From Sva-07 sp964651825 (GTDB taxonomy: Bacteria; Actinomycetota; Acidimicrobiia; Acidimicrobiales; Ilumatobacteraceae): a stretch of 64,000 nucleotides of DNA. This document shows, piece after piece, positions 1 to 8,139 of the stretch; within the stretch, counting starts at the first letter, position 1, and each line of letters opens with the position of its first letter. The position numbers were made by a program, and so were the translations under genes. The stretch covers positions 1 to 64,000 of the forward strand of contig CAZYWK010000006.1 in assembly GCA_964651825.1 (NCBI GenBank). Direction: 5' to 3'. The notes under the pieces are model-generated. The model had not been told where the DNA came from. It searched no databases and saw nothing but the letters and a program-made list of their open reading frames with translations.

Positions 1-47
1 ACCTCATGATTACAAATCAAGTGCTCTACCAACTGAGCTAACCCGGC
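1..47 (-). tRNA. tRNA-Thr (anticodon UGU), 3' part outside the window
   Basis: Read on the minus strand the sequence opens GCCGGGTTAGCTCAG, has a D-arm closing in GAGC, and an anticodon loop TTTGTAA with anticodon TGT. The acceptor 5' strand, D-arm and anticodon arm are complete; the variable loop, T-arm and 3' end lie beyond base 1. The anticodon stem as read (CTTGA with TCATG) has one U-U mismatch at its second pair. It lies 36 bp downstream of the sortase stop, on the same strand. Confidence 0.93.
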
Positions 48-83
48 GCGGCACCTGAGGCTACCGGCCGCACCTGCGGGGAA

Positions 84-1841
84 TCAGCCGAGATCGACCC
101 AATCGACGAGCGAGAAGATCGAGATCATGCGATACGCGGTACTCGTCGGCAGACGGTTCGGCAGGGTGCACGACACCAGCGAGATCGTCTCGCCGCCGAA
201 CGAACTGGCGACCCAGAGGATCTCGCTCGAATTGCGACCGGTGATGTGTTCGGCCACCATCCGGTACCGGTAGCGGCGGCCGTCGCTGGTCAGCAGGACC
301 AACTCGTCACCGCCCTGGAGGAGATGCTGGTAGCGGTACGGCCCACCCGCCTCGGTCCGATGGCCGAACACGACGATGCTCGCTCCCTGGCCCGCCAGGC
401 CGGTCCCCTCCCAGTGCCAGGTGTGCCCCCTGTTGACGATCGGGTCGGGCGCGCCATCGAACACCCAGTGGGTCAGACCCATCCGTGGCACGCTGATGAG
501 GTACGGCACCTTGGCCGGCGGGGGCGGCGGGTTGGCGGGCGGCGCGACGAACGCGGCGGCCGGCGTTCCGGTGTACCACCCGGTGATGTCGCAGATGATG
601 TGGGCGCTGTCGTAGGAGTAGCAAGCGATGCCCTGCGTGCTGAGCCGGCAGATCGCATGGTTGGCGATGGTCTGGTCGGGGCCGTTCACGTTCAGGTTCG
701 ACACGTTCCCGCGGATGGTCTGCGCGGCATACAGCGTGAAATACCCCCACCCGCCCGTGCGGGTGGCGGTGAGGTTCATCACGATCGCCTGCGCCCGGGA
801 GTTGATCGGCGCCGGCACCTGGAACGCCCGCGTCCAGCCGTTCCAGAGCCGCTGCTTGTCGAGGCGGGTGTCGAGCAGGCGAACCGGGGTGATCGGCACG
901 AACAAGCCGGAATCGGACACGCCGCTGCTCGGGCCCGTGATGTAGCCGGCGACGTCGACGAGAAGGTGGGCGGCCTGGTACGTGTACAGGCTGAAGCCGC
1001 GTACCGCGCTGACGGTGCCGAGCTTGGTGATCACGCCGACAGCCCGCGTCTCGCCGGCTCCGAGGTTGAGGTTCGACGTGTCGGGAATCGGTGAGCCGAG
1101 TGGGAACGCCGACACGTAGCCGACGGCGGCCGCGTCGACCGCCGTCACGTTGGCGACCACCGCGATCGCATCCGCCGGCACGATCCCGTTGAGGTTCACG
1201 TTCACCACCGCGCCAGCGCCCGGCATTCCCCCCGAGCGTGTGTCGAGGGCACGGACGGACTCGACCGCCTGGAACCGACCGGCCGCGACCGGTACCGCCG
1301 TTGGCCGGTAGACCCCTGCCACGTCGACGATCACGTCGGCGTGGTTCTCCGACAGGATGTCGACCGCGCCGCCCTCGCCGAGCTTCACGGTCACGAGGTT
1401 GGCGACCGCCGAATCGAACGGTGTGAAGTTGACGTTCGAGGTACCAGGAAAGCCGGTACCGGCGGGATACACGCTGAGCCAGTTGCCGGTGCCGTAGCTG
1501 ACGCCGGTGACGGTGAGCACCGCGGCCACGCCATCGGCGGGCACTCCCTTGTTCCCGGCCACCGTCACCCGGATCGTGCGGTCGTCGAGCCGGACATAGC
1601 CGTACCCGGCGGGCAGGTTCGGCCGGGCGCGGGTGTCACACAACCGCTCCGGCGCGATCGACTCGAAGAAACTGGCACCCGGCTCGACCGCGGAGGCGGT
1701 TCCCGACAGCAACGTCGCCCCGGCCACGGCGCCAGCGACGCCAGCGATGAACGCGCGCCTGCCGAACGGGCTGGCACGGGACACCTCGGCCTCGTGCCAG
1801 CGCTCGATCTCAGTGCCAGGAGTTGACGTTGGGGATGACAT
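84..1841 (-). CDS. Tat-exported DTR-module protein with C-terminal sortase domain
   Basis: 585 aa. The N-terminus carries a twin-arginine signal (GRRAFIAG, hydrophobic stretch, ASA cleavage site near residue 51). Three modules of about 130 residues follow, each opening with a [VI]xPxRxxDTR-type motif (ERLCDTR, VRALDTR, VRLLDTR) and closing with a VDVAG-type strand. After a Pro-rich linker comes a sortase fold: His494 in FGHRTE, Cys558 in SLVSCT and Arg571 in TAYR form the expected catalytic triad. Sortases are membrane- or wall-associated transpeptidases that join surface proteins. I see no C-terminal membrane anchor and no LPXTG-type substrate in the window. Tat export of a sortase and its fusion to surface modules are unusual. 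The gene starts 21 bp after rlmB, so it may be read from the same operon. Substrate and sortase class are not decidable here. Confidence 0.85.
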   Translation of the reverse strand: MSSPTSTPGTEIERWHEAEVSRASPFGRRAFIAGVAGAVAGATLLSGTASAVEPGASFFESIAPERLCDTRARPNLPAGYGYVRLDDRTIRVTVAGNKGVPADGVAAVLTVTGVSYGTGNWLSVYPAGTGFPGTSNVNFTPFDSAVANLVTVKLGEGGAVDILSENHADVIVDVAGVYRPTAVPVAAGRFQAVESVRALDTRSGGMPGAGAVVNVNLNGIVPADAIAVVANVTAVDAAAVGYVSAFPLGSPIPDTSNLNLGAGETRAVGVITKLGTVSAVRGFSLYTYQAAHLLVDVAGYITGPSSGVSDSGLFVPITPVRLLDTRLDKQRLWNGWTRAFQVPAPINSRAQAIVMNLTATRTGGWGYFTLYAAQTIRGNVSNLNVNGPDQTIANHAICRLSTQGIACYSYDSAHIICDITGWYTGTPAAAFVAPPANPPPPPAKVPYLISVPRMGLTHWVFDGAPDPIVNRGHTWHWEGTGLAGQGASIVVFGHRTEAGGPYRYQHLLQGGDELVLLTSDGRRYRYRMVAEHITGRNSSEILWVASSFGGETISLVSCTLPNRLPTSTAYRMISIFSLVDWVDLG

Positions 1842-1862
1842 GTGCTCGCTGATCGGGCGATC

Positions 1863-2813
1863 CTACGACGCAGAACGCCGAACTCGCGTGACCTCGAAGA
1901 GCGACACGGCGGCAGCGGCGGCCACATTGAGCGAGCTGACGTGACCGAGCATCGGGATCGACACGACGAGATCACATCGTTGCCTCGTCAGGCGCGCCAG
2001 TCCGGCCCCCTCCGCGCCGAGGACCACGCACACCCCCTCCGTCGCGAGTTCCGCGATCTCGTAGATGCTCCGGTCGGCATCGTCGTCCAGCCCGATCACC
2101 CAGATCCGGTTGTCCTTGAGCTGCGACAGCGTGGCGGGCAGTCCGGGGATCAGTGCCATCGGGACGTACTCGATCGCTCCGGCCGACGCCTTGGAGACAG
2201 TGGGGGTGATGTGGACCGCCCGATGCCGAGGCAGCAGCAATCCCGTCACACCGGCCGCGTCGCAGTTGCGGATGATCGCGCCGAGGTTGCCCGGATCGGT
2301 CACGCCGTCGACAGCGACCAGAAACGGCTTGGTCCGGCCAGAGCCACGGATCAGTGCGCCGAGATCGGCCTCGGGGATCTCGGCCGCCTGCGCGAGCACA
2401 CCTTGCGGAGCGTCGGTGCGCGCCTCATGGTCGAGCTTGGCTCGCGCCACGTGGCGCAGCGGGACCCGCCGCGCGGAAGCGATCTCGACGATGTCGGCAA
2501 CACCCGGATCACCCTCGAGCTCGGCGCTGATCCAGATCTCGTGCACCTTGCGACGCTCCGCCATCAACAGTTCACGCACCGCCTGGCGACCTTCCACCTG
2601 GCGCCCGCCCAACCCCTTGGCTCCCGGGGAGGCCCCCGACGGAGCGCCCGAACGACCGCCGGACCGCCCGCCTCCCTGTCCACTCGGGCGAGTGGACGGC
2701 CCTTTTCCGGACGATCCCTTCGCGGGCGGACGACCGGGCTTGCTCGAGCTCGATGCGCCTCGGGATGGAGGACGCGAGGACTTGCCCGGGCGACGGGCGG
2801 GTGGACGACTCAT
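1863..2813 (-). CDS. rlmB: TrmH/SpoU-family 23S rRNA 2'-O-ribose methyltransferase (RlmB-like)
   Basis: 316 aa from the ATG that overlaps the ispF stop by 4 bp (ATGA). Residues 1 to about 65 are a low-complexity Gly/Ser/Pro/Arg-rich basic tail, probably RNA-binding. Next comes the substrate-binding domain (from GRQAVRELL). The SPOUT knot motifs follow: GVTDPGNLGAIIRN, then LGAEGAGL, then the C-terminal SIPMLGHVSSLNVAAAAAV, which binds SAM. RlmB methylates G2251 of E. coli 23S rRNA; the paralogue giving another rRNA or tRNA target cannot be excluded. In many actinobacteria ispD-ispF-cysS-rlmB are adjacent; here cysS is absent and ispF directly precedes this gene. Confidence 0.9.
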   Translation of the reverse strand: MSRPPARRPGKSSRPPSRGASSSSKPGRPPAKGSSGKGPSTRPSGQGGGRSGGRSGAPSGASPGAKGLGGRQVEGRQAVRELLMAERRKVHEIWISAELEGDPGVADIVEIASARRVPLRHVARAKLDHEARTDAPQGVLAQAAEIPEADLGALIRGSGRTKPFLVAVDGVTDPGNLGAIIRNCDAAGVTGLLLPRHRAVHITPTVSKASAGAIEYVPMALIPGLPATLSQLKDNRIWVIGLDDDADRSIYEIAELATEGVCVVLGAEGAGLARLTRQRCDLVVSIPMLGHVSSLNVAAAAAVSLFEVTRVRRSAS

Positions 2814-3310
2814 GACGATCCCTCCGGACTGCGATGGATGAGCGCGCTGGCGAAGCAGACGATCCCTTCGACACGGCCGATGGCGCCGAGCCGTTCGGCG
2901 CGGTTGCCCTTCACCGTGACCTGCGCCCCGACGGCGCCGGCGAGCACCGCCTGCATGTCGTCGCGACGTGGCGCGAGCTTCGGCTGCTCGCACACGACCG
3001 AACAGTCGATGTTGACCGGGCGCCACCGTGCATCGTTCAGCATCGCGACGACGTGGCGCAGCATCACGATCGAGTCGGCGCCGGCCCACTCGGGATCGGT
3101 GTCGGGGAAGTGCATGCCGATGTCGCCCAGCCCGGCCGCCCCGAGCAGCGCATCGGCACAGGCATGTGCGATCACGTCGGCGTCGCTGTGGCCGACGAGT
3201 CCGCGCTCACCCGGGAACGCCACGCCACCGAGGACGAGCTGGCGTGACGGATCGTCGCTGAAGCGGTGGACGTCGAAACCCTGCCCGATCCGGATGTCGA
3301 GACCGCTCAC
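2810..3310 (-). CDS. ispF: 2-C-methyl-D-erythritol 2,4-cyclodiphosphate synthase
   Basis: 166 aa, GTG start overlapping the ispD stop (GTGA). The enzyme cyclises CDP-methylerythritol 2-phosphate to ME-cPP in the MEP isoprenoid pathway. Visible family motifs are GFDVHRF (metal ligands Asp13 and His15), GHSDADV (His41 and following Asp residues) and the IGMHFPDTDPEWAGADS loop. Length matches the usual 155-165 residues. It is translationally coupled on both sides, to ispD upstream and rlmB downstream, so the three are surely one transcript. Confidence 0.97.
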   Translation of the reverse strand: MSGLDIRIGQGFDVHRFSDDPSRQLVLGGVAFPGERGLVGHSDADVIAHACADALLGAAGLGDIGMHFPDTDPEWAGADSIVMLRHVVAMLNDARWRPVNIDCSVVCEQPKLAPRRDDMQAVLAGAVGAQVTVKGNRAERLGAIGRVEGIVCFASALIHRSPEGSS

Positions 3311-3978
3311 CGGCTCTCACCGATCGCCCGACGGGCCCAGTCGAGGTCTCCAGGTCCGGTGATCTTCCGGTTGGCGGCCTCGCCCTCGACCACGACGACC
3401 GTCCCACCGATCGACTCGACGAGCACCGCGTCGTCGGTCGACGCACCGAGGTCTTCGTGGGCGCGCCGCAGCGTCGCTGCCCGGAACGCCTGCGGGGTCT
3501 GCACGGCAACGAGGGTCGACCGGTCGAGGGTCGCCGTCACGATGCCCTCTGCGACGACCTTGATCGTGTCGGTCACGGCGACTCCCGGCACCGCTCCGTC
3601 GGCACCCTGTCGGACGGCGTCGACCACGCGGTCGTACAACTCCGTGCTGGCGAGCGGGCGTGCCGCATCGTGCACGCAGATGATCGTCGCCTCCGGTGGC
3701 ACAGCTGCCAAGCCGGCGCGCACCGAGTCGCTGCGCGTCGCCCCACCGGCGACGCCGCGTTCGCGCTGCGCATCGGGGGCCGGCACGACGACGACCACGC
3801 CGTCGGTCGCCTGCTCAGCGACCGCACGCGAGACATCGATCACGCGCCGCGCGTCGTCGAGCAGCTCGTACTGCTTCGGCGCGCCGAACCGCTCGCCGGC
3901 GCCGCCCGCCACCACGATCGTCCACACGCGCTCCGGTCCTGGCACATCGCCGGAGGGTAGTACCGTGACCGGCGTCAT
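3307..3978 (-). CDS. ispD: 2-C-methyl-D-erythritol 4-phosphate cytidylyltransferase
   Basis: Transfers CMP from CTP to MEP in the MEP pathway. The nucleotide-binding motif VVAGGAGERFGAPKQ, the VHDAARP motif and the ITGPGDLDWA C-terminus are diagnostic. The longest frame opens at 3978 (223 aa), but that ATG shares bases with the ATG of the divergent crp-like gene at 3977. An internal GTG at 3927 (giving VWTIVVAGG, with GGAG a few bases upstream) is a reasonable alternative and would leave a 49-bp divergent promoter region. First gene of the ispD-ispF-rlmB operon. Confidence 0.95.
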   Translation of the reverse strand: MTPVTVLPSGDVPGPERVWTIVVAGGAGERFGAPKQYELLDDARRVIDVSRAVAEQATDGVVVVVPAPDAQRERGVAGGATRSDSVRAGLAAVPPEATIICVHDAARPLASTELYDRVVDAVRQGADGAVPGVAVTDTIKVVAEGIVTATLDRSTLVAVQTPQAFRAATLRRAHEDLGASTDDAVLVESIGGTVVVVEGEAANRKITGPGDLDWARRAIGESR

Positions 3979-4639
3979 GGCTCACGAAGAGACCCTCGCC
4001 CGCACCGACTTCTTCGCCGACGCCGATCCGAGCGTGCTCGGGTCGATCGCCGCGTCGGGTACCGAACACCACCTCATCCGCGGCGACGTGCTCTTCCACG
4101 AAGGCGACCCGCCTGACGCGTTGTACCTCGTGTTGCGCGGCCGGTTGGCGATCGCCATCGCCAACCCGATCGACCGGCGCGAGAGCGTCGTCGCGCTGAT
4201 GGAGGGCGGTGACCTGTTCGGCGAGATGGGCATGCTCGACGGCGGGCCGCGCTCCGCGATGGCCCGGGCACTGGAGCCGACCGCCGTGTTGTCGATCCCT
4301 TACGACTCCGTGATGCGGATGTTCGAAGAGAACCCGAAGCTGCTGTGGAACGTCACGCGGCTGCTTGCCCAACGCATCCGCACCACCGACGAGGCGCTGG
4401 CCGACTCGGTGTTCCTCGACGTCACCGGGCGCACCGCGAAGCGACTGCTGGAGCTCGCCGACGGATCCGACGAGTTCATGCTGCCGGTCACCCAGGAGGA
4501 GCTGGCCGGCATGGTCGGCGCGTCACGCGAGCGCGTGAACAAGGCGATCGCCAGCTTCATCCGCCTCGGCTGGCTCGAACAGCACGACCGCTCCTACCGC
4601 ATCACCCAACGCGAACGCCTCGAGCTCCGCGCCCGGTAA
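3977..4639 (+). CDS. Crp/Fnr-family transcriptional regulator
   Basis: 220 aa from the ATG at 3977; a box TACCGT (3961-3966) ten bases upstream suggests a very short or absent leader. Residues about 10-120 are a cyclic-nucleotide-binding-type beta-barrel (GDVLFHEGDPPDALYLVLRGRL, GDLFGEMGMLDGGPRSAMARA, where the E and R are phosphate-cassette-like). About 145-215 form the Crp winged helix, with recognition helix in TQEELAGMVGASRERVNKAI. No cysteine cluster for an FNR-type Fe-S centre is visible. The general architecture matches actinobacterial Crp/GlxR-like regulators. Divergent from ispD and convergent with the oxidoreductase at 4685. Confidence 0.92.
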   Translation: MAHEETLARTDFFADADPSVLGSIAASGTEHHLIRGDVLFHEGDPPDALYLVLRGRLAIAIANPIDRRESVVALMEGGDLFGEMGMLDGGPRSAMARALEPTAVLSIPYDSVMRMFEENPKLLWNVTRLLAQRIRTTDEALADSVFLDVTGRTAKRLLELADGSDEFMLPVTQEELAGMVGASRERVNKAIASFIRLGWLEQHDRSYRITQRERLELRAR

Positions 4640-4653
4640 GCGCGCGGGAACCC

Positions 4654-4682
4654 CGTGCGTCGGGGACGGGGCCAGACGAACG
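4654..4682. repeat. GC-rich intergenic repeat (CGGGGACGGGGCCAGA family), copy 1
   Basis: Between two convergent stop codons (4639 and 4685). Its 16-bp core CGGGGACGGGGCCAGA is found exactly, in inverse orientation, at 55383-55398, and closely in the tandem units at 48037-48104. All three sites touch the 3' end of a minus-strand gene. Function unknown. Confidence 0.75.
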
Positions 4683-4684
4683 AC

Positions 4685-5680
4685 CTACGACGCGAAGACG
4701 TCGATCATCATGCGCACGTCGTCGGCGAGGGGGTAGAGGATCGGGCACGTGCAGCCCGCGGCCACGTACTCGTCGACCTTGGCCTTCACCTCGTCGGGGG
4801 TGCCGGAGGCGGTGATCATCTGCACGATGTCGTCAGGCACGTATTTGCTGGCCGCGACGACCTCGTCGTGGGTGGCGGGCCACGTGAGCACCTCGCCGAT
4901 CTCGTCGAGCAGCTCTTGGGGCACGCCGGACGCCTTCATGATGTGTGGCTGCTGGCCGAGGTATTGCGTGACCAGCAGACGGGCGCCGTCCAACGCCGCC
5001 TGGCGATCGTGGTCGACCGAGCAGACCACGAGCTGCGGGCGGTCGATGTCGTCGATCGTGCGCCCGGCCTTGGCCGCGCCGCGCGCCAACGCCTCCAGCG
5101 CTCCGACGTTGTAGCTCGGCGACACGAGGTAGTTGAGCACCGCCCCGTCGGCGATCTCGCCGGTGAGCTCCATCATCTGCAGGCCGGTCGCACCGATGTA
5201 GATCGGCACGTCCTTCGGCCGGCGCTCCTGGTAGACGTAGTCGAGCTCGACGCCGTCGAGATGGACGTACACGCCGTCGATCGTGACCGTCTCGTTGTTG
5301 AGCAGCGCCCGCACCGCGGTGACGATCTCGCGCATCACCGTCAGCGGTCGGGCCCGGTCGATGCCGACCTTCGCCGCGAGCGGGTCCCACCACGCGCCCA
5401 GCCCGCAGATCATCCGGCCGGGGGCGAGGTCGTCGAGCGTCGAGAACGTGCTGGCGAGCCGGGCCGGGTTGCGGGTCCAGCAGTCGATCACGCCCGAGCC
5501 GACCTTGATCCGCTCGGTCGTCGCCGCGAACGCCGCCATCGGCACGACCGCGTCGCGCACGAGCCGGCTGTCGGCCTGCCACACCGCGTCGAACCCCTTT
5601 TGTTCCGCGTACTGGACGAGACCGATCCCGTCGCGGATCGTGTGGGCATCTTGCAGGTACAGCGCGACCGGATACTCCAT
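4685..5680 (-). CDS. LLM-class (luciferase-like) F420-dependent oxidoreductase
   Basis: 331 aa TIM-barrel protein of the bacterial luciferase superfamily. It resembles the methylene-tetrahydromethanopterin reductase branch that in actinobacteria generally uses coenzyme F420. Visible landmarks are the N-terminal EQKGFDAVWQADSR strand, ERIKVGSGVIDCWTRNPARLA (the GSGV...NP..LA pattern of the superfamily), GRMICGLGAWWDPLAAKVG and the PIYIGATGLQMMELTG strand. The substrate cannot be read from sequence; the family includes sugar-phosphate dehydrogenases and many uncharacterised reductases. Monocistronic, divergent from the sulfatase and convergent with the crp-like gene. Confidence 0.85.
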   Translation of the reverse strand: MEYPVALYLQDAHTIRDGIGLVQYAEQKGFDAVWQADSRLVRDAVVPMAAFAATTERIKVGSGVIDCWTRNPARLASTFSTLDDLAPGRMICGLGAWWDPLAAKVGIDRARPLTVMREIVTAVRALLNNETVTIDGVYVHLDGVELDYVYQERRPKDVPIYIGATGLQMMELTGEIADGAVLNYLVSPSYNVGALEALARGAAKAGRTIDDIDRPQLVVCSVDHDRQAALDGARLLVTQYLGQQPHIMKASGVPQELLDEIGEVLTWPATHDEVVAASKYVPDDIVQMITASGTPDEVKAKVDEYVAAGCTCPILYPLADDVRMMIDVFAS

Positions 5681-5701
5681 CCCCGCAGCTTGTCACGCTC
5701 C

Positions 5702-5733
5702 GGCGTCCGCTGTCCCCGGCGTCCGCTGTCCCC
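5702..5733. repeat. Perfect 16-bp tandem duplication in a divergent promoter region
   Basis: GGCGTCCGCTGTCCCC occurs twice back to back (5702-5717 and 5718-5733), immediately upstream of the presumed -10 box of the sulfatase gene and 22 bp from the start of the divergent oxidoreductase. Either a duplicated binding site or a simple slippage duplication. Confidence 0.8.
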
Positions 5734-5735
5734 GG

Positions 5736-5741
5736 TAGGTT
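5736..5741 (+). promoter_or_regulatory. Putative -10 box of a leaderless promoter (sulfatase)
   Basis: TAGGTT with 8 nt to the ATG at 5750. No Shine-Dalgarno is present. The -35 region would fall inside the 16-bp tandem duplication. Confidence 0.5.
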
Positions 5742-5749
5742 CCGGGACC

Positions 5750-8047
5750 ATGACGGGCGAACGGGGATCGGAGTTCGGGGGGACGATCGGGACGACGATC
5801 AAGGACTCGACGCCGTGGTGGCCAGAAGCGGTTCGGTCGGCGACGCGCCGGCCGAACGTGTTGCTCGTGCTGCTCGACGACGTCGGGTTCGCCGACTTCG
5901 GGTGCTACGGCTCGGAGATCGACACGCCGACGATCGACCGCCTCGCCACCGAGGGGTTGCGCTACACGGGCTTCCACACGACGGCGATGTGCTCGACGAC
6001 ACGAGCGGCCCTCCTCACCGGCCGCAACCACCACGCGGTCGGGATGGGCTGCCTCGCCAACTTCGACAGCGGCTTCCCCGGCTACCGCGGCAAGATCGAT
6101 CCGGGCGTGCCGACGCTCGCCGAACTGCTCCGGCCGCACGGCTACCGCAACTACCTCGCCGGCAAGTGGCACGTCACCCGGTTGACCGAGACCGGGCCGA
6201 CCGGCCCCTTCGACGGGTGGCCGCTCGGGCGCGGCTTCGACCGCTACTACGGGTTCCTCGACGCCGAGACCGACCAGTACTCGCCCGAACTGGTCCGCGA
6301 CAACACCCACGTCACCGCGTCCGGCGACCACTCGACCGGCTACCACCTCACCGCCGACCTGGTCGACGAGTCGATCGGGTTCCTCGCCGGCCATGTCGGG
6401 GCGATCCCCGACGACCCGTGGTTCCTGATGCTCACCCCCGGCGCGTGCCATGCCCCGCACCAGGCGCCGCGGGAGCTGATCGACAAGTATGCGGAGCGAT
6501 TCGCCAAGGGCTGGGACCGGACCCGCGAGGACCGGCTGGCCCGACAGATCGAGCTGGGCATCGTGCCGCCCGGCACGACCCTGCCACCGCGCAACCCCGG
6601 GGTGCGGGCGTGGGACGATCACAGCGCCGACGAGCAACGGCTGTTCGCCCGCCTCGCCGGCGCGTATGCCGCGATGCTCGAGCACTTCGACCAGCACTTC
6701 GCCCGATTGATCGACTTCGTCGAGACGGCCGGGATGCTCGACGACACGATCGTCCTGGTCCTGTCGGACAACGGCGCGAGCCAGGAGGGCGGGCCGCTCG
6801 GCTTCGTGAACGCGATGGCGCCGTTCAACATGGTCGCCGAGCCGATCGAGCAGAAGCTGGACCGCCTCGACGACATCGGCGGGCCCGACACCCACTCCAA
6901 CTTCCCGCTCGGGTGGGCGATGGCGGCCAACACCCCACTGAAGCGCTACAAGCAGAACACCCACGGCGGCGGCATCCGCGACCCGCTCGTCGTGCGCGTG
7001 CCGCGGCGACTCGCCGATCCGGGCAACGACGCGCCCGCGGACGCGTCCGGCGGTGGCCTGCGACACCAGTTCTGTCACGCCTCCGACCTGGCGCCGACGC
7101 TGCTCGGGCTCGTCGGGTTGGAGCCGCATCCGAGGATGGAGGGTGTGTCGTTCGCCGCCACCGTCGCGGAAGCCGACGCGGTGACCGGCAAGACGACGCA
7201 GTACTTCGAGATGTTCGGCCACCGCGGGATCTGGCACGAGGGCTACAAGGCCGTCGCCTACCACGCTCCGACCACCGCGTTCGACGACGACGTGTGGGAG
7301 CTGTACGACCTCGCCCACGACTTCAACGAGAACGCCGACCTCGCCACCGAACAGCCAGAACGGCTCGCCGAGCTCCAGGCGCTGTGGTGGGCCGAGGCGG
7401 AGGCGAACCAGGTGCTGCCGCTCGACGACCGGTTCGGTGAGCGGTTCGCCGAGAACGCTGCCCGCTTCCACGGCGCCCGCACGAACTACACGTTCTGGGC
7501 CGGCATGGGCCACGTGCCGAGCGACGTCGCCCCCGACCTGCGCAGCCGCACCTACACGATCACGGCGCACGTCGAACTTGCCCACCAGAGTGCCGAGGGG
7601 GTGCTGATCGCCCACGGCGACGCGACCTGCGGCTACTCGCTGTTCGTCCGCGACGGCCACCTGGTGCACGACCTCAACATCGGCGGCACCCACCAGCTCG
7701 TCACCTCCGACCGGCCGATCCCGGCCGGCGGCGCGCACACGCTCGGATTCCGGATGGTGCGCTCGCCCGGTGAGGGACCGTTCCCGCACGGCGCCGGCAC
7801 GCTCCTCATCGACGGCGAGCCGGCGGGCTCGATGGAGACCGACCAGATCTTCTGGCTGCTGATCTCGTTCTCCGGGCTCGACATCGGCCTCGACCGCGGC
7901 ACCACGGTCGCCGACTACGACCTCACCGGTCGCCACCTCGGGCCGTTCGAGTTCACCGGTCGGCTGATCAAGGTCACCATCGACCTCGCTCACGACCAGG
8001 ACGTCGACCACGACGCCGCGGGCACCGCCCAACTGGCCCGCGAGTAG
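5750..8047 (+). CDS. Type I arylsulfatase
   Basis: 765 aa. Alkaline-phosphatase-superfamily sulfatase that hydrolyses sulfate esters. The N-terminal metal site is in VLLVLLDDVGFADFGCYG. The formylglycine motif is Cys81 in CSTTRAALLTGR, matching the C-x-[PST]-x-R signature. Further landmarks are GKWHVT and a second metal site, LSDNGASQEGG. The C-terminal 200 residues (after NYTFWAGMGHVPSDV) look like the beta-sandwich tail seen in the long bacterial arylsulfatases. There is no signal peptide, so it is probably cytoplasmic. No formylglycine-generating enzyme or sulfate-ester transporter lies nearby. The start follows from a TAGGTT box 8 nt upstream. Confidence 0.92.
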   Translation: MTGERGSEFGGTIGTTIKDSTPWWPEAVRSATRRPNVLLVLLDDVGFADFGCYGSEIDTPTIDRLATEGLRYTGFHTTAMCSTTRAALLTGRNHHAVGMGCLANFDSGFPGYRGKIDPGVPTLAELLRPHGYRNYLAGKWHVTRLTETGPTGPFDGWPLGRGFDRYYGFLDAETDQYSPELVRDNTHVTASGDHSTGYHLTADLVDESIGFLAGHVGAIPDDPWFLMLTPGACHAPHQAPRELIDKYAERFAKGWDRTREDRLARQIELGIVPPGTTLPPRNPGVRAWDDHSADEQRLFARLAGAYAAMLEHFDQHFARLIDFVETAGMLDDTIVLVLSDNGASQEGGPLGFVNAMAPFNMVAEPIEQKLDRLDDIGGPDTHSNFPLGWAMAANTPLKRYKQNTHGGGIRDPLVVRVPRRLADPGNDAPADASGGGLRHQFCHASDLAPTLLGLVGLEPHPRMEGVSFAATVAEADAVTGKTTQYFEMFGHRGIWHEGYKAVAYHAPTTAFDDDVWELYDLAHDFNENADLATEQPERLAELQALWWAEAEANQVLPLDDRFGERFAENAARFHGARTNYTFWAGMGHVPSDVAPDLRSRTYTITAHVELAHQSAEGVLIAHGDATCGYSLFVRDGHLVHDLNIGGTHQLVTSDRPIPAGGAHTLGFRMVRSPGEGPFPHGAGTLLIDGEPAGSMETDQIFWLLISFSGLDIGLDRGTTVADYDLTGRHLGPFEFTGRLIKVTIDLAHDQDVDHDAAGTAQLARE

Positions 8048-8101
8048 GCGCTTGGCCGTCTCCATGACGGGCAACACTCATCGTCTGTCCCACCCCACCA
8101 G

Positions 8102-8122
8102 GGCGTCGGATTCGCCGACGCC
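8102..8122. other. Small hairpin upstream of the ABC operon
   Basis: GGCGTCGG (8102-8109), a 5-nt loop, then CCGACGCC (8115-8122). It lies between the sulfatase stop and the ATP-binding-protein start, 17 bp before that gene's start codon. No T-tract follows. It may be a weak terminator or a leader hairpin. Confidence 0.4.
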
Positions 8123-8139
8123 GGAACGATGGAGAACAC

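Noticed and set aside
5693..8077. Minus-strand open frame of about 790 codons opposite the sulfatase
   Set aside because: No motif; the plus strand has CSTTR and both metal sites of an arylsulfatase.
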